A stretch of 64,000 bases of DNA. Source: Bathymodiolus brooksi (Eukaryota > Mollusca > Bivalvia > Mytilida > Modiolidae). Position numbers and translations under genes: made by a program. A model generated the notes under the pieces. That model worked only from the letters and a program-made list of their open reading frames with translations, was not told where the DNA came from and searched no databases. This document shows positions 11,651 through 22,600 of the stretch, one piece after another (the first letter of the stretch is position 1; every line of letters begins with the position of its first letter). Location of the stretch: NCBI GenBank assembly GCA_963680875.1, contig OY804580.1, positions 113,773,534 to 113,837,533 of the forward strand, read 5' to 3'.

Positions 11651-12902
11651 TTTCCATCGTTTTCAATGGGTTCCGTGTTACTCATCTTTAGTTTTCTGTG
11701 TTTGTTTACGTTGATTACAGGACCTGCAACTCATCCGGAGAACATGAGTTTTCCATCGTTTTCAATGGGCTCCGTGTTACTCATCTTTAGTTTTCTGTGT
11801 TTGTTTACGTTGATTACAGGACCTGCAACTCATCCGGAGAACATGAGTTTTCCATCGTTTTCAATGGGCTCCGTGTTACTCATCTTTAGTTTTCTGTGTT
11901 TGTTTACGTTGATTACAGGACCTGCAACTCATCCGGAGAACATGAGTTTTCCATCGTTTTCAATGGGCTCCGTGTTACTCATCTTTAGTTTTCTGTGTTT
12001 GTTTACGTTGATTACAGGACCTGCAACCCATCCGGAGAACATGAGTTTTCCATAGTTTTCAATGGGCTCCGTGTTACTCATCTTTAGTTTTCTGTGTTTG
12101 TTTACGTTGATTACAGGACCTGCAACTCATCCGGAGAACATGAGTTTTCCATCGTTTTCAATGGGCTCCGTGTTACTCATCTTTAGTTTTCTGTGTTTGC
12201 TTACGTTGATTACAGGACCTGCAACTCATCCGGAGAACATGAGTTTTCCATCGTTTTCAATGGGCTCCGTGTTACTCATCTTTAGTTTTCTGTGTTTGTT
12301 TACGTTGATTACAGGACCTGCAACTCATCCGGAGAACATGAGTTTTCCATCGTTTTCAATGGGCTCCGTGTTACTCATCTTTAGTTTTCTGTGTTTGTTT
12401 ACGTTGATTACAGGACCTGCAACCCATCCGGAGAACATGAGTTTTCCATAGTTTTCAATGGGCTCCGTGTTACTCATCTTTAGTTTTCTGTGTTTGTTTA
12501 CGTTGATTACAGGACCTGCAACTCATCCGGAGAACATGAGTTTTCCATCGTTTTCAATGGGCTCCGTGTTACTCATCTTTAGTTTTCTGTGTTTGTTTAC
12601 GTTGATTACAGGACCTGCAACTCATCCGGAGAACATGAGTTTTCCATCGTTTTCAATGGGCTCCGTGTTACTCATCTTTAGTTTTCTGTGTTTGTTTACG
12701 TTGATTACAGGACCTGCAACTCATCCGGAGAACATGAGTTTTCCATCGTTTTCAATGGGCTCCGTGTTACTCATCTTTAGTTTTCTGTGTTTGTTTACGT
12801 TGATTACAGGACCTGCAACTCATCCGGAGAACATGAGTTTTCCATCGTTTTCAATGGGCTCCGTGTTACTCATCTTTAATTTTCTGTGTTTGTTTACGTT
12901 GA
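11651..12902 (+). repeat. 99-bp tandem array, 13 units, open in one frame
   Basis: CCGTGTTACTCATC recurs every 99 bp from 11673 to 12861. Because 99 is a multiple of three, one frame stays open across units and repeats a 33-residue hydrophobic peptide (MGSVLLIFSFLCLFTLITG). A CATAG variant stops it at 12053 and again 396 bp (four units) later, each time preceded by an ACCCATCCGG variant, so there is a four-unit higher-order repeat. Each unit contains TTTACGTTGATTACAG/G, an acceptor-like sequence. Nothing indicates translation: there is no gene context, and the unit matches dispersed repeat R2. Confidence 0.9.
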
Positions 12903-13958
12903 TTATTATTTGGTTTTATCTTCTTTTTTTATATATTGTTTTTAATTTACAAGATTTAATCCTGCTCGGATTCATATTACAAATTTTCAACCATCTGATG
13001 CATGTTCAATATTCATTAAAATCGAATGGAAAGTCGAATTGTGTGAGCATTTGGTCATCTGACTTATTTGTGCCGCAGATAAAGACTAAAATCATCGATG
13101 TTACGGTTGACTGACTGGTACTTAATGCCAAGCTATATCGTGGCGTGCCGATGTTATGAAGTGATACCACTAAATAATTCCCCTAGCATTCGATGTTAGA
13201 TCAAATCTTTTTGAGCTTTTATACAGGTTTCACCTGAAGTTTAATATAAACGACACCCATATCTCATGGAAGGGGTACTTAATTGGAAACTTACCTCCGA
13301 AAATCAACATACATTTAATGGCATATAAGAAAAATCGTCTGTATGAGCTTGTTAACCCTCGAAAATTCTACTTTAAACCTCGAAAATCCTACTTTCACTT
13401 TTGCTTTAACGCAAATTCAGGTGATTACATTCCAATGCTAGCAATTTTTCATAAAATATGGTTTTAAGATGATCCTTAAATCTGTAGGCTTCTGTTGCCA
13501 TTCAGTATTTTGCAGTATCTACTAGCGTTTATTTTATCTATCAGTGTAGTGATTCATTTTGTATTTTACGTACTATGTTCTATGTGAGATGTTGCAGGCA
13601 TGTAGTGTATAAATTCAGGTTTTCAAAAGGGAGATTGCTTAACGATTAACTTTAAGAAAACACCTTTAATACTTTTCATAATATACAGTAGTTATATAAG
13701 ATGGACTTTTCCTACGTATTATTTTATAAAACTAATTGTTGCTTCGATAGATTTTCGTGTGTTTCATTGTTACCATGCAGCCACCACGAAATGCACAAGA
13801 GACGTTATTGGGGAAGTTATTAAAACAACGAAATGAAAAGTCAACGAATATCTTATTTTCCACCAATCCACGAATATTGATACCAATGAGAATAAATGAC
13901 ACGACAGTATATTGTCATGACGACGGTGATGACAACAAATTATACTAAATTATCCTAC
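12903..13958. other. Probable intron of the Methyltransf_FA/PAN gene
   Basis: Lies between the donor of the 14486-13959 exon and the 99-bp array. It contains CCCTCGAAAATTCTACTTT repeated once with small changes near 13356-13397. The plus-strand frame at 13757-13948 has no recognisable similarity. Confidence 0.4.
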
Positions 13959-14486
13959 CTTTAATTTGAATTTTCCATTTACCGGTCGAACCCCATGTCG
14001 TACTTATACCAATGCTTCTTACTGTGAAAGGAAATGGATCTACCCAGTCACCGATAACGTTAACATGGACAGTATTTCCACTCCCAAGTTTAAGATGGCC
14101 TCTCTTCCAGCTTACCCAAAATGACATATATTTATTACAGTTTAGTCGATCGCTGTCAGCATTAGTGGATATACCTCCAGGAAAAACATCGATCATTGTT
14201 TCACGTTGCAATGAGTCGTCACTGCGCCGTAGCATTAACATTTTTGTATTGTAGTATCCACCAACGCTTACTTCGTACAATGGCATTGATGAATCCATTA
14301 CGAGCGAGTTTGAGAGATAAACATTGACGTCACTACATGCCTTTACTTTATATTTAAGTGACGTCAACCTGCCAGTGTCAAATCCATACTGATGTAAATG
14401 AACTGAGTAATCCAAAATATTTTGAGTAAACCCTGGTCCAACCACTCCTGAGTTAGGTGTGCTGATATTGAAGTCAACTCTAACAC
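13959..14486 (-). CDS. Methyltransf_FA (FAMeT-type) domain exon
   Basis: A 528-nt minus-strand exon bounded by an acceptor (TTTGTTATCATCTTTGTAG, AG at 14488-14487) and a donor (AAAG then GTAGGA at 13958). The C-terminal third carries the signature of the Methyltransf_FA family (PF12248): FWVSWKRGHLKLGSG, DWVDPFPFTV and GISTTWGSTGKW; upstream lie LKYKVKACSDVNVYL and YEVSVGGYYNTKM. These domains are abundant in molluscan secreted and membrane proteins, where methyltransferase activity is doubtful and a binding role is often assumed. The exon enters and leaves in phase 1, and the PAN-like exon at 11116 has the same phase, suggesting one gene. The open frame extends to a Met at 14532 with a signal-like stretch, but that stretch is the pyrimidine-rich acceptor tract, so the real N-terminus lies in an upstream exon not identified. 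Confidence 0.82.
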
Positions 14487-14679
14487 CTACAAAGATGATA
14501 ACAAAAACAACAACAACATTTGTTCCGTTCAACTGGATACAAATAAAACATAGTCATCATAATTAAATATTCTTGATAAAACTTTTATATGCGAATTGGT
14601 TTACTAATAACTATGCAATGACTAGAGCTTTTCATTTCTATAAAGCCATCATAAATAATAAAATAAATTATAAAAAATA

Positions 14680-14800
14680 CCATACTGCCGGAACAGGTCC
14701 AAAATGCAATAGGAACATCGTAGAAAGAGGCAAAATGGATACTGATGAGACAACAAATACATGACCTCTCACTTACCTGACCTGGATAAATGATGCGGAC
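14680..14800 (+). repeat. Dispersed repeat R1, copy 3 (partial)
   Basis: Contains CATACTGCCGGAACAGGTCC, ATCGTAGAAAGAGGCAAAAT and ATACATGACCTCTCACTTAC. On the minus strand its end supplies a GTAAGTGAG donor-like site, so a possible exon read at about 14841-14776 cannot be trusted. Confidence 0.65.
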
Positions 14801-15339
14801 TGGTAATGCTTTCCAGCTGTCGATATACGACCACACAACTTTGAAACAAAATTATTTATTGATATTGAGGCGGACAATTTCATTGGTGGAGGAAATAGGA
14901 GAGACCAAAGAAAACCATCAACCAAGCGGAAGCCATGGGCACGTTTTATGACATATAGTCGTCATGAGCGGAGATCGAATATCACAACGATAGTGGCTAT
15001 ATACACTGATTGCATATATGGATGTAAATATAGCTACTATACGATGACAGTCACAACGGTTCCAAAATTTGAAGGTGGAAAAATATCAAGAAAACCCCGT
15101 ATAAAATGTTGTATTTAAAGTCACTCACAGCTTTTAATTCAGATTATACTACTCGGATATCAAAGCAAATTGACGTCAACCAAGTGCAAGGTAGCCTTGT
15201 GTGAATAGCGTTTTCGTTAGCAGCCGAGCTCTGTCCAGAACATCACTGTACTTGATAGAATGTCTAGAATAACGTTATGAACTCCATACGTTGGTGCTGG
15301 TTGAATATTATAGATATACGAGTATAAAATGTTAGACTA

Positions 15340-15515
15340 AGACTACCATATCATCATAACAGTTCCGAAATCCAATTAAAAAAAAACATGGAAACAGAGA
15401 CAAAATCTACACCTGAATGCTTACTTTCCTGGCTTGGCATAGGCACTTCAAAAAAAAAAGAAACAATTAGCGGAGTTAGACTAATTTAATGGGCCCACAA
15501 CTTCCCCTCTTATTG
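15340..15515 (+). repeat. Dispersed repeat R1, copy 4
   Basis: Diverged copy with ACAGTTCCGAAATCC, CTTTCCTGGCTTGGCATAGG and TTAATGGGCCCACAACTTCC. Contains a run of about nine A interrupted by G. Confidence 0.6.
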
Positions 15516-16600
15516 AATCGATGAGGCCATGGTTTCCAAATGCCAGCAAAATGCCAATCCTAGCACAGTACTGGGCGACCATCGTTGTAGTAAATACTCT
15601 TGAACTTTATGCATAGCACATTTCATCTTAATAAAACAGAAGTTGTCATATGTATGTACTATTTGTACGGGAATTTTTGTCATTTGTACACCTCTTGTAT
15701 ATATATCCCTGCGCAAAATAGCAAGGCTCCCATTGGGATAATGAGTTTTTTAAAATGTCTATCACTAGTTAAAATTGTTTTTAAAAATATCGTTGATTGC
15801 ACGGTAAATACAATATTGGTCTATTGATAATAAATACAGAATTTATTGGACTCGGCGCGAAACGGAGAAAAAGACTCGCTATATCTCGCCTTTCTTCTTG
15901 TTTCTCAGTCTCGTAGAATAAATTCTATATTCACCATCAATAAACCAATATAGTATATTTCTTTTGAAAAGCAATTGTATATAATATTAAATATACTCAC
16001 CAACGGTAATACATATTTTCATTAATAAAATAGTAAAACTGTCTGTGATCTTCATATTTTCGAATTTCTTGTCAAATAAAAAAAGAGAACATGAAGTTAT
16101 ATGCAATTATATTTCTTGAACAATATGAACGTCTGCTATGTGGCACGCCGATTGTTCTGAAGATTATTTCAAGCTTAATATTGATGTGTTCAATATAATC
16201 TCCCACAATGCAATGTAATAAAGCAAGATGGCATTCATTATATATTCTAAAAATGAAATACAAATTTAATTTCAGACCAGGCAGATTTGCTTTAAAAAAC
16301 GTCTCTGAACTTCTTCCTATTAAATCTGTTTACTGAATCACAAAAGACTAGTGCTTAAAGCAATAACCAAGCAATTTAAAACTTCATAGACAGAATACTA
16401 CATACATCCCAATTTTAATTGCTCGTTCTTCCAGTGTTCTATGTGTTGCCAATTTGTGAACAATCTAAATTTATGTCTTTTGGACATTTTTGTGCTATGG
16501 AGGATTTTGGATCAATACATCAATAGAAATATTTATTTCACATAAAAGAGACATTAAATAAATATCAGAAATAAATGATGATCAAATGTGTTAAAGGCTA
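15516..16600. other. No gene recognised
   Basis: AT-rich. CAATATTGGTCTATTGATAA near 15811 and the loosely inverted CACCATCAATAAACCAATAT near 15932 flank a GC-richer block (CTCGGCGCGAAACGG, CGCTATATCTCGCC), giving a hairpin of about 140 bp that may be a small MITE. The short open frames here match nothing known. Confidence 0.4.
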
Positions 16601-16604
16601 TACA

Positions 16605-19600
16605 AATTGCCATACTGTCTTTTCGCACTGTCATACATGCTGCATTTCTGCTCCTGGTCATTCTTCGATTTCCGGATTCTGATTACCCCTGTGGTACGTT
16701 CAAACTCTTCAAGCTATACAATTGTCCTACAGACTTTTAGTACTGTCATACGTGCTGACTTTCTGTTCCTGGCTTAAAACAAATTGTCCTACTGACTTTT
16801 AGCATTGTCATACGTGCTGACTTTCTGTTCCTGGCTTAAAACAAATTGTCCTACTGACTTTTAGCATTGTCGTACGTGCTGACTTTCTGTTCCTGGCATA
16901 AAACAAATTGTCCTACTGACTTTTAGCATTGTCGTACGTGCTGACTTTCAGTTCCTGGCTTAAAACAAATTGTCCTACTGACTTGTTGCACTGTCATACG
17001 TGCTGACTTTCTGTTCCTGGCATAAAACAAATTGTCCTACTGACTTTTAGCATTGTCGTACGTGCTGACTTTCTGTTCCTGGATTAAAACAAATTGTCCT
17101 ACTGACTTTTAGCATTGTCGTACGTGCTGACTTTCTGTTCCTGGCTTAAAACAAATTGTCCTACAGACTTTTAGGACTGTCATACGTGCTGATTTTCTGT
17201 TCCTGGCTTAACACAAATTGTCCTACAGACTTTTAGCACTGTCGTACGTGCTGACTTTCTGTTCCTGGTTTAAAACAAATTGTCCTACTGACTATTAGCA
17301 CTGTCGTACGTGCTGACTTTCTGTTCCTGGCTTAAAACAAATTGTCCTACTGACTTTTAGCATTGTCGTACGTGCTGACTTTCTGTTCCTGGCTTAAAAC
17401 AAATTGTCCTACTGACTTTTAGCATTGTCGTACGTGCTGACTTTCTGTTCCTGGCATAAAACAAATTGTCCTACTGACTTTTAGCATTGTCGTACGTGCT
17501 GACTTTCTGTTCCTGGCTTAAAACAAATTGTCCTACTGACTTGTAGCACTGTCATACGTGCTGACTTTCTGTTCCTGGCATAAAACAAATTGTCCTACTG
17601 ACTTTTAGCATTGTCGTACGTGCTGACTTTCTGTTCCTGGATTAAAACAAATTGTCCTACTGACTTTTAGCATTGTCGTACGTGCTGACTTTCTGTTCCT
17701 GGCTTAAAACAAATTGTCCTACAGACTTTTAGGACTGTCATACGTGCTGATTTTCTGTTCCTGGCTTAACACAAATTGTCCTACAGACTTTTAGCACTGT
17801 CCTACGTGCTGACTTTCTGTTCCTGGTTTAAAACAAATTGTCCTACTGACTTTTAGCACTGTCGTACGTGCTGACTTTCTGTTCCTGGCTTAAAACAAAT
17901 TGTCCTACAGACTTTTAGCACTGTCGTACGTGCTGACTTTCTGTTCCTGGCTTAAAACAAATGGTCCTACTGACTTTTAGCACTGTCGTACGTGCTGGCT
18001 TTCTGTTCCTGGCTTAAAACAAATTGTCCTACAGACTTTTAGCACTGTCGTACGTGCTGACTTTCTGTTCCTGGCTTAAAACAAATTGTCCTACTGACTT
18101 TTAGCATTGTCGTACGTGCTGACTTTCTGTTCCTGGCTTAAAACAAATTGTCCTACTGACTTTTAGAATTGTCGTACGTGCTGACTTTCTGTTCCTGGCT
18201 TAAAACAAATTGTCCTACTGACTTTTAGCATTGTCGTACGTGCTGACTTTCTGTTCTTGGCTTAAAACAAATTGTCCTACTGACTTTTAGCATTGTCGTA
18301 CGTGCTGACTTTCTGTTCCTGGCTTAAAACAAATTGTCCTATTGACTTTTAGCATTGTCATACGTGCTGACTTTCTGTTCCTGGTTTAAAACAAATTGTC
18401 CTACTGACTTTTAGCATTGTCGTAGGTGCTGACTTTCTGTTCCTGGTTTAAAACAAATTGTCCTACTGACTTTTAGCATTGTCGTACGTGCTGACTTTCT
18501 GTTCCTGGCTTAAAACAAATTGTCCTACTGACTTTTAGCACTGTCGTACGTGCTGGCTTTCTGTTCCTGGCTTAAAACAAATTGTCCTACAGACTTTTAG
18601 CACTGTCGTACGTCCTGACTTTCTGTTCCTGGCATAAAACAAATTGTCCTACTGACTTTTAGAATTGTCGTACGTGCTGACTTTCTGTTCCTGGCTTAAA
18701 ACAAATTGTCCTACTGACTTTTAGAATTGTCGTACGTGCTGACTTTCTGTTCCTGGCTTAAAACAAATTGTCCTACTGACTTTTAGCATTGTCGTACGTG
18801 CTGACTTTCTGTTCTTGGCTTAAAACAAATTGTCCTACTGACTTTTAGCATTGTCGTACGTGCTGACTTTCTGTTCCTGGCTTAAAACAAATTGTCCTAC
18901 TGACTTTTAGCATTGTCGTACGTGCTGACTTTCTGTTCCTGGCTTAAAACAAATTGTCCTATTGACTTTTAGCATTGTCATGCGTGCTGACTTTCTGTTC
19001 CTGGTTTAAAACAAATTGTCCTACTGACTTTTAGCATTGTCGTACGTGCTGACTTTCTGTTCCTGGCTTAAAACAAATTGTCCTACTGACTTTTAGCATT
19101 GTCGTACGTGCTGACTTTCTGTTCCTGGCTTAAAACAAATGTCCTATTGACTTTTAGCATTGTCATACGTGCTGACTTTCTGTTCCTGGTTTAAAACAAA
19201 TTGTCCTACTGACTTTTAGCATTGTCGTACGTGCTGACTTTCTGTTCCTGGCTTAAAACAAATTGTCCTACTGACTTTTAGCACTGTCGTGCTGACATTC
19301 TGTTCCTGGCTTAAAACAAATTGTCCTACTGACTTTTAGCATTGTCGTACGTGCTGACTTTCTGTTCCTGGCTTAAAACAAATTGTCCTACTGACTTTTA
19401 GCATTGTCGTACGTGCCGACTTTCTGTTCCTGGCTTAAAACAAATTGTCCTACTGACTTTTAGCATTGTCGTACGTGCTGACTTTCTGTTCCTGGCTTAA
19501 AACAAATTGTCCTACTGACTTTTAGCATTGTCGTACGTGCTGACTTTCTGTTCCTGGCTTAAAACAAATTGCCCTACTGACTTTTAGCATTGTCATACGT

Positions 19601-22600
19601 GCTGACTTTCTGTTCCTGGTTTAAAACAAAAAAGCTATAAAATTGTCATACTGACTTTTAACACTGTCGTACGTGCTGACTTTCTGTTCCTGGCTTAAAA
19701 CAAATTGTCCTACTGACTGAATTTCTGCTCCTTGTTAAAAACAAATAAGCTATAAAATTGTCCTACTGACATTTAGCACTGTCGTACGTGTTGACTTTCT
19801 GCTCCTTGTTTAAGACAAATAAGCTATGAAGTTGTAATACTGACTTTTAGCACTATCGTACGTGCTGACTTTCTGCTCCTTGTTTAAAACAAATAAGCTA
19901 TAAAATTGTCCTACCGACTTTTAGCACTGTCATACTTGGTGACTTTCTGCTCCTGGTTTAAAACAAATAAGCTATAAAATTGTCCTACTGACTTTTAGCA
20001 TTGTCGTACGTGCTGACTTTCTGTTCCTGGCTTAAAACAAATTGTCCTACTGACTTTTAGCATTGTCGTACGTGCTGACTTTCTGTTCCTGGCTTAAAAC
20101 AAATTGTCCTATTGACTTTTAGCATTGTCATGCGTGCTGACTTTCTGTTCCTGGTTTAAAACAAATTGTCCTACTGACTTTTAGCATTGTCGTACGTGCT
20201 GACTTTCTGTTCCTGGCTTAAAACAAATTGTCCTACTGACTTTTAGCATTGTCGTACGTGCTGACTTTCTGTTCGTGGCTTAAAACAAATGTCCTATTGA
20301 CTTTTAGCATTGTCATACGTGCTGACTTTCTGTTCCTGGTTTAAAACAAATTGTCCTACTGACTTTTAGCATTGTCGTACGTGCTGACTTTCTGTTCCTG
20401 GCTTAAAACAAATTGTCCTACTGACTTTTAGCACTGTCGTGCTGACATTCTGTTCCTGGCTTAAAACAAATTGTCCTACTGACTTTTAGCATTGTCGTAC
20501 GTGCCGACTTTCTGTTCCTGGCTTAAAACAAATTGTCCTACTGACTTTTAGCATTGTCGTACGTGCTGACTTTCTGTTCCTGGCTTAAAACAAATTGTCC
20601 TACTGACTTTTAGCATTGTCGTACGTGCTGACTTTCTGTTCCTGGCTTAAAACAAATTGCCCTACTGACTTTTAGCATTGTCATACGTGCTGACTTTCTG
20701 TTCCTGGTTTAAAACAAAAAAGCTATAAAATTGTCATACTGACTTTTAACACTGTCGTACGTGCTGACTTTCTGTTCCTGGCTTAAAACAAATTGTCCTA
20801 CTGACTGAATTTCTGCTCCTTGTTAAAAACAAATAAGCTATAAAATTGTCCTACTGACATTTAGCACTGTCGTACGTGTTGACTTTCTGCTCCTTGTTTA
20901 AGACAAATAAGCTATGAAGTTGTAATACTGACTTTTAGCACTATCGTACGTGCTGACTTTCTGCTCCTTGTTTAAAACAAATAAGCTATAAAATTGTCCT
21001 ACCGACTTTTAGCACTGTCGTACTTGGTGACTTTCTGCTCCTGGTTTAAAACAAATAAGCTATATAATTGTCCTACTGACTTTTAGCACTGTCGTACGTG
21101 TTGACTTTCTGTTCCTGGTTTATAACAAATAAGCTATAAAATGGTCCTACTGACATTTAACATTGTCGTAAGTGCTGACTTTCTGCTCCTGGTTTAAAAC
21201 AAATAAGCTATAAAATTGTCCTACTGACATTTAGCATTGTCGTAAGTGCTGACTTTCTGCTCCTGGTTTAAAACAAATAAGCTATAAAATTGTCCTACTG
21301 ACATTTAGCACTGTCGTACGTGTTGACTTTCTGTTCCTGGTTTATAACAAATAAGCTATAAAATGGTCCTACTGACATTTAACATTGTCGTAAGTGCTGA
21401 CTTTCTGCTCCTGGTTTAAAACAAATAAGCTATAAAATTGTCCTACTGACATTTAGCATTGTCGTAAGTGCTGACTTTCTGCTCCTGGTTTAAAACAAAT
21501 AAGCTATAAAATTGTCCTACTGACTTTTAGCACTGTCGTACGTGCTGTCTTTCTGCTCCTGGTTTAAAACAAATTGTCCTACTGACTTTTAGCATTGTCG
21601 TACGTGCTGACTTTCTGTTCCTGGCTTAAAACAAATTGTCCTACTGACTTTTAGCACTGTCGTACGTGCTGGCTTTCTGTTCCTGGCTTAAAACAAATTG
21701 TCCTACAGACTTTTAGCATTGTCGTACGTCCTGACTTTCTGTTCCTGGCATAAAACAAATTGTCCTACTGACTTTTAGAATTGTCGTACGTGCTGACTTT
21801 CTGTTCCTGGCTTAAAACAAATTGTCCTACTGACTTTTAGAATTGTCGTACGTGCTGACTTTCTGTTCCTGGCTTAACACAAATTGTCCTACTGACTTTT
21901 AGCATTGTCGTACGTGCTGACTTTCTGTTCTTGGCTTAAAACAAATTGTCCTACTGACTTTTAGCATTGTCGTACGTGCTGACTTTCTGTTCCTGGCTTA
22001 AAACAAATTGTCCTACAGACTTTTAGAATTGTCGTACGTGCTGACTTTCTGTTCCTGGCTTAAAACAAATTGTCCTACTGACTTTTAGCATTGTCGTACG
22101 TGCTGACTTTCTGTTCTTGGCTTAAAACAAATTGTCCTACTGACTTTTAGCATTGTCGTACGTGCTGACTTTCTGTTCCTGGCTTAAAACAAATGTCCTA
22201 TTGACTTTTAGCATTGTCATGCGTGCTGACTTTCTGTTCCTGGTTTAAAACAAATTGTCCTACTGACTTTTAGCATTGTCGTACGTGCTGACTTTCTGTT
22301 CCTGGCTTAAAACAAATTGTCCTACTGACTTTTAGCATTGTCGTACGTGCTGACTTTCTGTTCCTGGCTTAAAACAAATGTCCTATTGACTTTTAGCATT
22401 GTCATACGTGCTGACTTTCTGTTCCTGGTTTAAAACAAATTGTCCTACTGACTTTTAGCATTGTCGTACGTGCTGACTTTCTGTTCCTGGCTTAAAACAA
22501 ATTGTCCTACTGACTGTTAGCACTGTCGTGCTGACATTCTGTTCCTGGCTTAAAACAAATTGTCCTACTGACTTTTAGCATTGTCGTACGTGCTGACTTT

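Noticed and set aside
14487..14532. Signal peptide for the Methyltransf_FA protein (Met at 14532)
   Set aside because: The hydrophobic Val/Phe-rich stretch is the translation of a T-rich splice acceptor tract ending TTTGTAG; the exon most likely begins at 14486.
14776..14841. Upstream exon of the Methyltransf_FA gene with a GTAAGT donor
   Set aside because: One phase fits, but the donor lies inside a copy of dispersed repeat R1 and the encoded peptide shows no recognisable domain.
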